From NCBI RefSeq assembly GCF_026248685.1, contig NZ_CP111036.1:744001-808000 (forward strand): DNA of 64,000 nt, read 5' to 3'. The translations under genes were made by a program, and so were the position numbers. The notes beneath the pieces were generated by a model. It was not told where the DNA came from. It saw only the letters and a program-made list of their open reading frames with translations, and did no database searches. How positions within the stretch are numbered: position 1 is the first letter of the stretch; the number at the start of each line of letters is the position of its first letter. Below, one piece after another: positions 7,849 to 16,170 of this stretch. Source of the DNA: Haladaptatus caseinilyticus (GTDB lineage: Archaea; Halobacteriota; Halobacteria; Halobacteriales; Haladaptataceae).

Positions 7849-9035
7849 TCGACCACCTCCGCGAATCGACGGAGCGAATCGCGTGTTCCGACCACGTACA
7901 AGTTATCCCCGGCAGTGAGGGTCGTGGTGCCGGACGGTGCGACCGTCCAGTCGTTTGCCTGCTCGATACCTAACACCGCCACATCGTATGTATCGCGAAC
8001 GGAGAGACCACCTAACGCCATCCCTTCCAACTCGCTTCCGGGGGAAATTTGTACCCGCCGCCACTGCTTGCCCGCCTGTCGGAGTAAACGGACGAGTTCG
8101 AATTCGGGGTGAATCTCCCGCGACCGCACCCGAAGTTTCGTCGGTATACCGCCGATGAGGTCGCTCGCGTCGGCTTTCGGAACCGAAACCGTCACCCGGC
8201 CGTCCCCACCGGTCGTCGTCGGTGCGCGGGAAACGGAGCTCGGATCTTCGTCAGCGTCGTCCTCGGACTCATTTCCTTCCGTTTTCGCGCTAAGAACCGT
8301 CCCGACAACCTCGTCGTCACCGAGTTCGAGGGCGACTTCGTCACCACGTGCGATTCCCGTCGGTACGAGGGAATCGACCGATACCGCGCGACGGTTCGAA
8401 GGAAGGCGACGGGAAAGCGAACCTTCCGGAGGTGCGGCACGAACTGTCGCCTTTCCTCCCGTGTCGATCTCGACGGAAACGTCGGCGAGGTCGTACTCGG
8501 TTCGAAGTCGGTCCGCCAAGCGAGATTCCAACTCGGCGATGGGGAGATCTGCAGGAAACGTCCATTCGCCGTCACGGATCGCCGACCTGAGGTCATCGGT
8601 AAGCGGTGGATAACCATCGATGTCACCGACGTCGCCCGTCGTCCGAACACGAACCCGACCGAACCGGCCGACTCGTTCGATCACATCGCCGGAGAGACGA
8701 TGGTCCCGGAGTTGACGGAGACCCACCCGCCGGGGGAACGATGCGCCCATGGAGTCGCCCTTCGCGTGAGCGTACTGTGTCGCCAACATGACGACGATGA
8801 CTGCAACGACGACCACCGGCGATTCGACGACAGTGGGGTCGAGAAGACCCAACAAGCCACCCTGTACACCCGCGATGGCAACGCCGAGGACGACGACCGC
8901 GAATCCGGGGAGCGAAACGCTCGTCACGTACCGGAACACGAAGCCGAGACACCACGCGACGAGCGCCGGAACGACCCCCGTGAGCGCCCCGAGATACAGC
9001 CCGAGGAGCACAGCGACCGGGAACGAATAGTCCAT
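7845..9035 (-). CDS. Membrane-anchored TrkA-C (RCK_C) domain protein, first of a pair
   Basis: 396 aa, with the same architecture as its overlapping neighbour: an N-terminal membrane part (segments about 8-30, 35-60 and 72-90), a middle region containing the shared motif GDIDGYPPLTDD (the neighbour has GDIDGYDTVSDE), and a C-terminal TrkA-C-like domain (about 315-396). An acidic linker (about 255-275) separates the parts. The two proteins look paralogous and may form a heteromer. The gene is divergent from the K+ channel at 9176, giving a compact ion-homeostasis locus. Confidence 0.75.
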   Translation of the reverse strand: MDYSFPVAVLLGLYLGALTGVVPALVAWCLGFVFRYVTSVSLPGFAVVVLGVAIAGVQGGLLGLLDPTVVESPVVVVAVIVVMLATQYAHAKGDSMGASFPRRVGLRQLRDHRLSGDVIERVGRFGRVRVRTTGDVGDIDGYPPLTDDLRSAIRDGEWTFPADLPIAELESRLADRLRTEYDLADVSVEIDTGGKATVRAAPPEGSLSRRLPSNRRAVSVDSLVPTGIARGDEVALELGDDEVVGTVLSAKTEGNESEDDADEDPSSVSRAPTTTGGDGRVTVSVPKADASDLIGGIPTKLRVRSREIHPEFELVRLLRQAGKQWRRVQISPGSELEGMALGGLSVRDTYDVAVLGIEQANDWTVAPSGTTTLTAGDNLYVVGTRDSLRRFAEVVE

Positions 9036-9175
9036 ACGCCGGACTGTAGTGGCAGTTACAAAGGCGTACCGACAGAAATGTCAAAACGACGTTGTGAGCT
9101 GGTCGAACTAGCGGCAGCGGCGGTGGTCGGCCTCGCGTACCGTTCGGCCACCTGATTTATCGCACGGGAGGTAGC

Positions 9176-10384
9176 ATGGAGATTCACATGGGGCGAGTGG
9201 CGCGGGGGAGATTCGTCTCCGCTCGTATCGTCGTCTGGTTAACCATCGGCGTCGCGTTGCTTTCGATAGCGACCGGTCTCGTCTCCACTGGTCTCAGCGG
9301 CACCGGAGGAAACGGCGGGTTGTTCGGCGGAATCATTCCCGACGTCGTTCGGACGACGACAGCATACACTAGCACCATCGTCGGCTTTCTCCTCCTCGTC
9401 GCAGCCCTCGGCCTCCGCCGTGGCTTTCGTGCGGCCTGGTACGCGAGTACGATATTGGTCCTCATCGCCGCGATACATGGAATACTTCAATCGACGCCGT
9501 ACTCGCTCCTTCTCGTCGCCGGGTCGCTCGTCACCCTTCCGATGTTGATTCGGACTCGTCACCGGTTCGAACATCCGATCGAACCGACGACGACGCAAAT
9601 CGCCGCCGCATCCGCCGTCGTCGGAGCACAATTGTACGGGACTATCGGTGCGTACACACTCCGGCAGTATTTCGACGGCATCGACGGCAGCAATGCCCTC
9701 TTCGAAGCCTTTTATTTCACCGTCGTGACGGCGAGCACCGTCGGGTATGGCGATATCCAACCGACGGCACCATTCGCACAAGCGTTCGGAATGACCGTCA
9801 TCATCCTCGGAACCGGTAGTTTCGCGGCTGCACTGGGTGTTCTATTTGTGCCGATGGTGGAGAACAGTTTCGCAAGCGCCCTCGGTCGAACAACCGACAC
9901 CAACATCGAACTCATGGAAAATCACCTACTCGTACTCGGATACGGCCACCTGCTTACGGAATGGATAGTCGATGAGCTCGCCAACGGAACCGAATACGCA
10001 CTCGTCATCGACGACGAAGCGCTCGTCAACGAACTTCGGTCCAAAAACCGAACCGTCATCCATGGCGACCCTACCGACGAGGAGTTACTCGAACGGGTCG
10101 GCATCGAACGAGCACAGGCGGTGCTCGTCGCGACCGATGACGACGCCGACGACGCACTCACGGTGTTGACCGCTCGGCAGTTGAATCCCGACGTTCGAAT
10201 CGTCGCCGGTGCGACCGACCACGACAACGTGAAGAAATTCCGCCGGGCAGGAGCCGATATCGTGGTCAGCCCCGCCTTCGTCGGACGGATGCTGGTGAAG
10301 GCGGCACTCGGCGGGGAACACGTCGAAGAACTGGCCGACCAGTTAGCGGGAGACCCCCTGAACCAAACGTTGGACGATTTCTGA
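9176..10384 (+). CDS. Potassium channel with RCK (TrkA-N) domain
   Basis: 402 aa. Hydrophobic segments occupy about 18-40, 62-80, 88-122 and 143-225. The last of these contains the pore with the K+ selectivity filter TVGYGD (188-193). The C-terminal half (about 248-402) is a TrkA-N Rossmann domain with the dinucleotide motif GYGHLL (255-260), an acidic DDE after the second strand, and GDPTDEELLERVGI. This is the MthK-like Kch plan with extra N-terminal membrane helices. A GGAGGT ribosome site at 9167-9172 is only 3 nt from the ATG at 9176; ATG 9188 is the alternative. The gene converges with the HPP-USP gene. Confidence 0.88.
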   Translation: MEIHMGRVARGRFVSARIVVWLTIGVALLSIATGLVSTGLSGTGGNGGLFGGIIPDVVRTTTAYTSTIVGFLLLVAALGLRRGFRAAWYASTILVLIAAIHGILQSTPYSLLLVAGSLVTLPMLIRTRHRFEHPIEPTTTQIAAASAVVGAQLYGTIGAYTLRQYFDGIDGSNALFEAFYFTVVTASTVGYGDIQPTAPFAQAFGMTVIILGTGSFAAALGVLFVPMVENSFASALGRTTDTNIELMENHLLVLGYGHLLTEWIVDELANGTEYALVIDDEALVNELRSKNRTVIHGDPTDEELLERVGIERAQAVLVATDDDADDALTVLTARQLNPDVRIVAGATDHDNVKKFRRAGADIVVSPAFVGRMLVKAALGGEHVEELADQLAGDPLNQTLDDF

Positions 10385-10387
10385 TGT

Positions 10388-10422
10388 GGTCGTGCATCGC
10401 GGCTCAACCGTGATGCACGACC
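10388..10422. terminator. Long hairpin at convergent gene ends
   Basis: Two 15-nt arms (10388-10402 and 10408-10422) pair around a 5-nt loop with only one G-U pair. The hairpin starts 3 nt after the channel stop codon, and its right arm lies within the last codons of the opposing HPP-USP gene. It would form in transcripts from either direction, so a bidirectional terminator or 3'-end stabiliser is likely. Confidence 0.5.
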
Positions 10423-11906
10423 GCTACGTCACAGTCGATCTCGTGCATTCGCTCGAACGTCGGCGGCGAGATGAACCGCGATGCTGCGCTTCGGTCGGTG
10501 CTCGCGCCGATTATCATGAGGTCGTAGTGGTCGTCGTTCGCGGCGAGGAAATCCTCGATACTGCTCCGCGAGACGCGCGTTTCGAACACGCCCGAGAACG
10601 CCTCCACGAGGTCCGCGAGGGTCGATTCGGCTGTTCGGCGCTCCGCCTCACGGTCGATGCAGGTACAGACACTGACCGACCCCGACCGCCCAACCAGTCG
10701 CCGTGCGAAATCGATCATCGTGTGGGCGGTGTTGCCCGCTCGTCGGATCGGGACGAGAACGCGCTTCCATCGTCGACGAGGCGTTCCGTCGGGGGCTGGC
10801 CGATATGCGATTGCGTCCACGTTTCCGCGGAACAGTCCCCGGACGAACGGCGAGAGCGCGCCGTGTTTCTCCTCGTACGGGGTGACGATGAGGTCACAGT
10901 TCACTTCGCGAGAGGTGTTCAGAACCGTTTTCGCGGACGTTTTGCCGTCTCCCGCGACGACGACTTCACAGGGAACACCCATCCGCGTCCGGATTCGGTG
11001 TGCCTGCGTTTCGAGGCGGTCCGCGGCGACATCCGCCGCCTGTGCTTCGGCGGTTTCCCCCTCAGAAACGAGTTCCGCGGACTCCGGGTTCACGAGCGTG
11101 GGTTCGTTCCCGCCGTCGGAGGCCTCGATATCCCGTTCCGCTTTCTCGATGGCGTGTTCGTCCACGACGTCGATGAGAACGACTTTGCCCGCGTCGTGTG
11201 CCGCGGCCAGTTTTGCACCGAACATGGCCGCTTCCTCGGCGTCCTCGCCGCGCATCGGGACGAGGACGTGGTCGTCGCCTTTCGTCGAACGATAGAGATA
11301 CCGTGCCCGCCGTTCGTAGAACTCCCGTCGCCAGATGACGAACACGCCAGCGACGATACTGCTAGAGACTGCGATACCGGCGACGTACAGGAACCCTGAA
11401 AGAAAACTCCCCATTTCGCCAAAGGGAAACATCAGGACGAGTAGTGCGGACGAAAACGCGGTCGGCTGTTCGACGTTGAGCGACCACGTCACGAGCACCG
11501 TGAGGAGAATACCAAGCGCCGCCCCTCCGGCGTGAATCGTCATCGAGTCCGGCGGAACGTGATACAGATATCTGGCGGAGAACGTCAGTGCGACCCAGCC
11601 ACAGAGCGCCCCCGCAGTCATGCCGCCGACGAACCGAGTGGGAGAAGCGTACTTCCCTTCCGGGTCGGCGAACAGGGTGTACGTCCCCGATGCAAGCGGG
11701 GGGAAGAGCAAGAACGTTACGACGTTCACCGTGTTCGAGAGCCACGTGATGACCGCAATGATGATGGGTGCGACCACCAGTATCGTGAGCCGAGTGAGGT
11801 TTCGAGTGTGTTCGACCCACTGGGTGAAATGCTGAATTTCCCGCCGTTCGAACCGGCGAATGCGCCGAAGTGCCGCGTGATAGCGCATACGCAGGTCATC
11901 AAGCAT
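10404..11906 (-). CDS. HPP family membrane protein fused to two universal stress (UspA) domains
   Basis: 500 aa. The N-terminal part (about 35-200) has at least four hydrophobic helices and an HPP-like pattern (FLLFPPLASGTYTLFADPEGKYASP). The C-terminal half carries two UspA-like domains (about 210-345 and 375-500), the first starting DDHVLVPM and the second WKRVLVPI. Usp domains often bind ATP and sense stress. I start at the ATG at 11906 because the family-like sequence begins at MLDDLRMRYH; an upstream ATG at 11963 would add 19 unrelated residues. Placement beside a K+ channel suggests a role in ion or osmotic stress. Confidence 0.78.
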   Translation of the reverse strand: MLDDLRMRYHAALRRIRRFERREIQHFTQWVEHTRNLTRLTILVVAPIIIAVITWLSNTVNVVTFLLFPPLASGTYTLFADPEGKYASPTRFVGGMTAGALCGWVALTFSARYLYHVPPDSMTIHAGGAALGILLTVLVTWSLNVEQPTAFSSALLVLMFPFGEMGSFLSGFLYVAGIAVSSSIVAGVFVIWRREFYERRARYLYRSTKGDDHVLVPMRGEDAEEAAMFGAKLAAAHDAGKVVLIDVVDEHAIEKAERDIEASDGGNEPTLVNPESAELVSEGETAEAQAADVAADRLETQAHRIRTRMGVPCEVVVAGDGKTSAKTVLNTSREVNCDLIVTPYEEKHGALSPFVRGLFRGNVDAIAYRPAPDGTPRRRWKRVLVPIRRAGNTAHTMIDFARRLVGRSGSVSVCTCIDREAERRTAESTLADLVEAFSGVFETRVSRSSIEDFLAANDDHYDLMIIGASTDRSAASRFISPPTFERMHEIDCDVAVVHHG

Positions 11907-11996
11907 ACGAAAAACTGCGCCATTCGAGAATAAATGCGTTCTGTTACTGAGAGAGGGTGACACCCAAAGGAAATGAAGTCACCCGATGCGGGGTAG

Positions 11997-12731
11997 TTAT
12001 TCCGAGAGCGAGACGACCGCGTCCAGCGAGATGCGAATCGCCCGTTCGACGTTGTTTTTCGCCTTCTCGGGGAGTTCATCGTCCTCGGTGTCGGTACCCT
12101 TCTGGGTCCCCTTCACGAGGTTGCCATCGACCGTGCAGATGGCTCCCGAGCGCATTCCTTTCCGGCGGGCAACTGAGAAGACGGCCGCGGCTTCCATCTC
12201 CACCGAGAGGATGTTCGCTTCCTCCCAGTCCGAAACGTACTCGTCGGTTTCGGCGTAGAAGGCGTCGTCGGACGCGATCGGACCGACGTGAACGTCCTCG
12301 TCGTTCGCTTCCGCGGAATCGACCAACGCGGAGAGAACGTTGTATTCCGGCACCGCGGGGTAGGTGTCTTTCTCGTAGCGCCGGGTCGTCCCCTCGTCTT
12401 TCGCCGCGCCGGTCGCGACGACCATATCCCCGATTTCGATGTCCTGTTGGAGTGCGCCGGTCGTTCCGACACGAATCACGGTTTCGACGCCGACGGCTTC
12501 CATCTCCTCGATCGCGATGGTCGCCGAAGGACAGCCGATACCGGTCGAACAAATCGTCAGCGGAACGCCCTCGTACTCCGCGTTGACGACCTTGTACTCG
12601 CGGTTTTCGGAAACGACATCCGAAGTATCGCACTGCTTTGCGATTCGGTCAACGCGGCCCGGGTCGCCGGGAATCAGCGCGATGTCGTTCAGGTCGCCCT
12701 CGTCAACGAGCAGGTGCGGTTGCATTGCCAT
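11997..12731 (-). CDS. udp: Nucleoside phosphorylase (uridine phosphorylase type)
   Basis: 244 aa PNP_UDP family enzyme that cleaves nucleosides with phosphate. Visible motifs: DIALIPGDPGRVDRIA near residue 15 (phosphate-binding GDPGR), IRVGTTGALQ (about 86-95), and the nucleoside-site EMEAAAVF (about 177-184). Similarity is closest in pattern to bacterial and archaeal uridine phosphorylases; exact base preference cannot be read from sequence. It stands alone. The start is MAMQPHLL at 12731 or the ATG two codons later. Confidence 0.88.
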   Translation of the reverse strand: MAMQPHLLVDEGDLNDIALIPGDPGRVDRIAKQCDTSDVVSENREYKVVNAEYEGVPLTICSTGIGCPSATIAIEEMEAVGVETVIRVGTTGALQQDIEIGDMVVATGAAKDEGTTRRYEKDTYPAVPEYNVLSALVDSAEANDEDVHVGPIASDDAFYAETDEYVSDWEEANILSVEMEAAAVFSVARRKGMRSGAICTVDGNLVKGTQKGTDTEDDELPEKAKNNVERAIRISLDAVVSLSE

Positions 12732-12818
12732 AGGCGGGGATTCTCAGGGATGGACGAAAAACGTCCGGATTCGGCCGTACTTCCGTGAGTTTTGTTCTTC
12801 TGCTGTGATTTCGTGAGT

Positions 12819-12959
12819 ATGTCTCACTGCCCTGACTGTGGCCAAGAAGTCGAAAAACTGGTGAAAAGCGACGCATCCGCTGGCGGAATTCTGCGTTCGA
12901 GAAACGTCTGGGACTGCCCTCACTGTGGCGCGATTCTCGGAGTTAGCGGGAATACATGA
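12819..12959 (+). CDS. Zinc-ribbon microprotein (two CPxCG motifs)
   Basis: 46 aa. It contains CPDCG near residues 4-8 and CPHCG near 33-37, which together would bind one zinc ion. Such CPxCG small proteins are common in haloarchaea and often regulatory, but none can be named here. The ATG at 12819 follows a T-rich stretch. The stop lies 7 nt before the opposing gene at 12967. Regular cysteine spacing makes this a genuine gene despite its length. Confidence 0.75.
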   Translation: MSHCPDCGQEVEKLVKSDASAGGILRSRNVWDCPHCGAILGVSGNT

Positions 12960-12966
12960 TTCGCTG

Positions 12967-13437
12967 TTACGGCAGATACCGAACGCTCACGATACCCTCT
13001 TCCGAGCGAATTTCCACGCGATTTACGCCAAGTCGGGCGGCGCGGGCGAGCGTCCCTTCGTCGTCCAGCACATCGCTCACGGCGTCCTCCGTTTCCTCCG
13101 GCGGCACCGAAAGGACGTGAATCTCGCCGATTCCGGCGCGTTCGGTTCGTTCGAGGTCGCCAACCGCTTGTTCCGCCGCGATGTTCCGCTCATGGACCGT
13201 CGGCGGTTCCTCGCTCTCGTGAACCGTGAGCGGTCGCTGGTCGTCGATTTCCACGACGTCCCACGTCATCTCCATCGGTGGTTCCGGCGCGACAGTGGCG
13301 TCGATGGCGTCGTTGGCATCAACGCCGGGGTTTTTCGAGAGGGTGTGTACCTGTCCGTCGTGTACGTCCTTCAGTACCGCCGACTCCGCTTCGGCGTGCG
13401 TGACGAGGAACGTGCTCGTCTTCTCGGTCATGGGCAT
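12967..13437 (-). CDS. Conserved acidic haloarchaeal protein (DUF5812-like)
   Basis: 156 aa soluble, strongly acidic protein beginning MPMTEKTSTFLVTHAEAESA. It has no membrane segments and no recognisable catalytic motif. The opening FLVTHA and the central PPMEMTWDVVE remind me of a haloarchaeal family of unknown function that I recall as DUF5812. An alternative ATG lies two codons downstream. It sits tail to tail with the zinc-ribbon microprotein gene. Confidence 0.6.
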   Translation of the reverse strand: MPMTEKTSTFLVTHAEAESAVLKDVHDGQVHTLSKNPGVDANDAIDATVAPEPPMEMTWDVVEIDDQRPLTVHESEEPPTVHERNIAAEQAVGDLERTERAGIGEIHVLSVPPEETEDAVSDVLDDEGTLARAARLGVNRVEIRSEEGIVSVRYLP

Positions 13438-13483
13438 GGGTAGGTCGTCGACCCTTTTCCGGATTACGCTCCGGAAAACTGCG

Positions 13484-13999
13484 TCACCGAGTAAACCGAT
13501 GGATAACGAAAATCAACAGCGCGGCGACCAGTGGTGGGACGAGGCCGAACAGTTGCGGGAGCGAGTAGAGGAAGGTCCCGATCGCGCCCGCGTTGGCCGA
13601 TTGGTACTCCGGCGGAACCGTAATGACGAGTCCGGCATACAGCGAAATAACGAAGAGAAAGCCACTGAGTGCGAGTACAGTATCGTAGACCGGAACCGTT
13701 GCCTCACCGCGGCGATGCCGTCGCGCGACGAACAGAACCGGCGCGAAGAGCGGACCGAGGATGAACAGCGCAACGACGCCGAGGAAGGCGTTCGAGGAGG
13801 TGTCGAAGGCGGAGTGGCCGAGCGTTTCTACGAACCAGAAGATGAGCGCCAGCACGAACGTCAAGCCGAGAACGGCCCCGAGAACGAAACTAACGAGAAC
13901 GTAGAGGCGGAAAACCGTCGAATCAGTCGCGCGAAAGCTGTAGCGAAACGCGCCGAACAGCCCGGAGTAGTCCTCTCCGGTGGTTGCGGCGTCGGTCAT
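13484..13999 (-). CDS. Four-helix membrane protein, unknown function
   Basis: 171 aa from the ATG at 13999, with about four hydrophobic helices (about 30-55, 68-85, 100-120 and 140-165) and no charged catalytic motif. The longer frame from 14056 would add 19 polar residues that look unlike a natural N-terminus. The sequence YSGLFGAFRYSFRATDSTVFR before the first helix seems family-like, but I cannot name a family. It is divergent from idi with 125 nt between. Confidence 0.6.
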   Translation of the reverse strand: MTDAATTGEDYSGLFGAFRYSFRATDSTVFRLYVLVSFVLGAVLGLTFVLALIFWFVETLGHSAFDTSSNAFLGVVALFILGPLFAPVLFVARRHRRGEATVPVYDTVLALSGFLFVISLYAGLVITVPPEYQSANAGAIGTFLYSLPQLFGLVPPLVAALLIFVIHRFTR

Positions 14000-14124
14000 T
14001 GCTCGATAGTCGGGGTCGTATGAACCTAAATGCCGCGACTCGGGGTGGGAAGACACGGACCAGGACGACTCGTTCGTGGACGTGTTCCGAAGAACGTTTG
14101 AGACGGTTGGTTCTCTGTAGCAGT

Positions 14125-14721
14125 ATGAGCGCTGATAACGCCACCAACACGTCCGCTAGTTCTGCCTCGGACGATACCGACGAAGTTCATAAAAACGCCC
14201 GTAAATCCGTCGTCGCCGTGGATGCCGACGACAACGATTTGGAAATCGTCAACCGCCTCGAAGCGCACACTGGAGACGGCATCCGCCACCGTGCGTTCAC
14301 CGCCCTCATCTTCGACGAAGACGATAACATCCTGCTCGCCCAGCGTGCGCCGACCAAGCGTCTCTGGGACACCTACTGGGACGGCACGGTCGCCTCCCAC
14401 CCCAACCCGGGGCAATCCCAAGAGGAAGCCACCCGTCAGCGTCTCGAAGACGAACTCGGCATTTCGCCGGACCAGTACGACGACCTCCAACAGACGGACA
14501 AGTTCGAGTACAAGCGCTACTACCCTCAAGAGGGCGTCGAGCACGAGGTTTGTGCCGTGTTGAAACTCACACTCACGGACACCTCACTCAATCCCGTCGA
14601 GGAGGAAGTCGGCGGCCTGATGTGGGTCCCCTACGAGCGACTATACGAGAATCCGCGCTGGTATCGCCAACTCCGTCTCTGCCCGTGGTTCGAAATCGCC
14701 ATGCGGCGGGATTTCGAATAG
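14125..14721 (+). CDS. idi: Isopentenyl-diphosphate delta-isomerase, type I (Nudix)
   Basis: 198 aa Nudix-fold enzyme that interconverts IPP and DMAPP for archaeal isoprenoid lipids. Recognisable parts: the metal-binding helix region after SHPNPGQSQEEATRQRLEDELG and the downstream catalytic-Glu motif EHEVCAVL (bacterial ENEVCPVF). At the position of the bacterial catalytic cysteine (SVCGHP in E. coli) this protein reads TVASHP, with Ala instead of Cys; see findings. The start is the ATG at 14125, giving an acidic polar leader. A T-tract follows the stop. Confidence 0.88.
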   Translation: MSADNATNTSASSASDDTDEVHKNARKSVVAVDADDNDLEIVNRLEAHTGDGIRHRAFTALIFDEDDNILLAQRAPTKRLWDTYWDGTVASHPNPGQSQEEATRQRLEDELGISPDQYDDLQQTDKFEYKRYYPQEGVEHEVCAVLKLTLTDTSLNPVEEEVGGLMWVPYERLYENPRWYRQLRLCPWFEIAMRRDFE

Positions 14722-15004
14722 AAGGAGGGGTTTTTGGCTGTTTGAAGCGACGATTCTCGCATCGTTTTTGGGCCGCTGACGAAGGGAGTGTCGACTGCGG
14801 TTGCTGGTCGCAAGTCTCAGCCGCGAAGAATGGAGCGTGTTTCGGGACCTTCGTGACAGGAGTTTTCCGTCACTCGCAGCCGATTTGCGTTCGCTCAGCC
14901 ACCCACAGAGGAACCCGACACAGGACGACACCGGCCATGCTACCGCAACACACACCTCGCTAGAATCGACAGACCCTTTCCCTCGAACATCCGACCCCCC
15001 TTGC

Positions 15005-15478
15005 ATGAGCACGATTCGGGTCGTTTGGGGAACCGCGAGCGGGCCGACGAAGATGTCGTCATACGATGCGGCACTCGCGGACGCGAACGTCCACAACTAC
15101 AATCTCGTCTCCGTCTCGTCGGTCATCCCCGCCGACACGCCGGTCGAAGCAGTGGGTACCGCGCCCGATCTCGGTCCGGCAGGAAATCGCCTGACAGTCG
15201 TCGAAGCGCGTGCAACGAGGCCCGGTCCCGGGCATGTCTCGGCCGGTTTGGGCTGGACCGAGAGCGACGGCGCAGGGCTGTTTTACGAGGCCGCGGGCGA
15301 AACCGATGCGGGAGAAATCGAGGACAGGGTTCGGGCCGGATTGGAAGCGGGGCGGGAACTCCGGGACTGGGAGTTCGACGACGAAGCGGTGAAAACGGTG
15401 ACCGAAGACGCCGAACCGGGGACGTACGTTACGGCCGTCGTTCTTGCAGTATACGGCGAGAGCGAACCGATTTGTTAA
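15005..15478 (+). CDS. pdaD: Pyruvoyl-dependent arginine decarboxylase
   Basis: 157 aa. The enzyme decarboxylates arginine to agmatine; archaea use agmatine for polyamines and for agmatidine in tRNA-Ile2. Family members are about 150-165 aa proenzymes that self-cleave before a serine to form the pyruvoyl group. The expected site is visible in LVSVSSVIP, with cleavage between Ser38 and Ser39. The Gly-rich segment ATRPGPGHVSAGLGW also fits. The ATG at 15005 gives the right family length. The preceding 283 nt contain no recognisable gene. Confidence 0.88.
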   Translation: MSTIRVVWGTASGPTKMSSYDAALADANVHNYNLVSVSSVIPADTPVEAVGTAPDLGPAGNRLTVVEARATRPGPGHVSAGLGWTESDGAGLFYEAAGETDAGEIEDRVRAGLEAGRELRDWEFDDEAVKTVTEDAEPGTYVTAVVLAVYGESEPIC

Positions 15479-15535
15479 CTTCCGACGACGACGGGTTTAT
15501 ACGGCTGACGGCCTTATCGAAGGACAGCAGACCGC

Positions 15536-15928
15536 ATGAATGGAAATACTCCGTATGCTGGAACCCCCGACGTGACGCAGGCCGGACAGCGTGCGTCCGT
15601 CGATGTCGTCGAACTCTCCCCAGAGCAGACGCGCGCGCTTCGGGACAGCGTGGCCGACATCGCCACCCTGACCCGGAAGTTCCTGCCGGACGAATACGTC
15701 ATTGGATCACATGTCACAAACGGTGCTACTGGACCGCAGGCGACTGTCTCGGTTCAGCCACCGGTCGGTCACATCGTCAGCGCCGGGTTCGAGCCCGACG
15801 ACGACGAACTCGATGACGACCTCCTCGACGAAGAAGAGCGCGACGAAGTCGCTCGGGGACTGGCCGCTAGCGCCGTACTCCAAGTAAAACAGGCAGTCGA
15901 GGACCAGATCACTCCGACTGCCCGTTAG
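15536..15928 (+). CDS. Conserved acidic haloarchaeal protein (DUF5811-like)
   Basis: 130 aa soluble protein with a very acidic stretch (DDDELDDDLLDEEERDE, about 85-102) and a C-terminal helix. It is conserved in haloarchaea next to infB to my knowledge (family recalled as DUF5811), with no known role. Its 3' end overlaps by 20 nt the opposite-strand remnant gene ending at 15909. Confidence 0.65.
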   Translation: MNGNTPYAGTPDVTQAGQRASVDVVELSPEQTRALRDSVADIATLTRKFLPDEYVIGSHVTNGATGPQATVSVQPPVGHIVSAGFEPDDDELDDDLLDEEERDEVARGLAASAVLQVKQAVEDQITPTAR

Positions 15929-16118
15929 GCGGTCGTTTGAAGACTGCGTCACCGACGACCAGCGACGACACAACCCCCGTCAGCATCGTCCCGAGATGGA
16001 TCGGCATCGAACTCGAGACGCTGACCACGAACCCGCCAACGAGTAGTATCGAAAGGACGAGTAACACGAGGTCGTAGTACGAAACCGACTATCGAGCGAT
16101 ACGGCTACGTACGCTCAT
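15909..16118 (-). pseudogene. Small two-helix membrane protein gene interrupted by an in-frame TAG
   Basis: From ATG 16118 the frame reads MSVRSRIAR, then TAG (16089-16091), then continues open for 59 codons to a TGA at 15909. The downstream part starts SVSYYDLVL and has two hydrophobic helices (LVLLVLSILLVGGFVV and LGTMLTGVVSSLVV) and a polar tail. The whole would be a 69-residue protein typical of small haloarchaeal membrane proteins. It follows infB by 52 nt on the same strand. Options are a pseudogene, a sequencing error, stop read-through, or initiation at a downstream GTG. Confidence 0.55.
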
Positions 16119-16170
16119 GTACTTCCCTCCATCCCCCAGTTTTCCGGCCACCAACTAAAGCGTATTCGCC

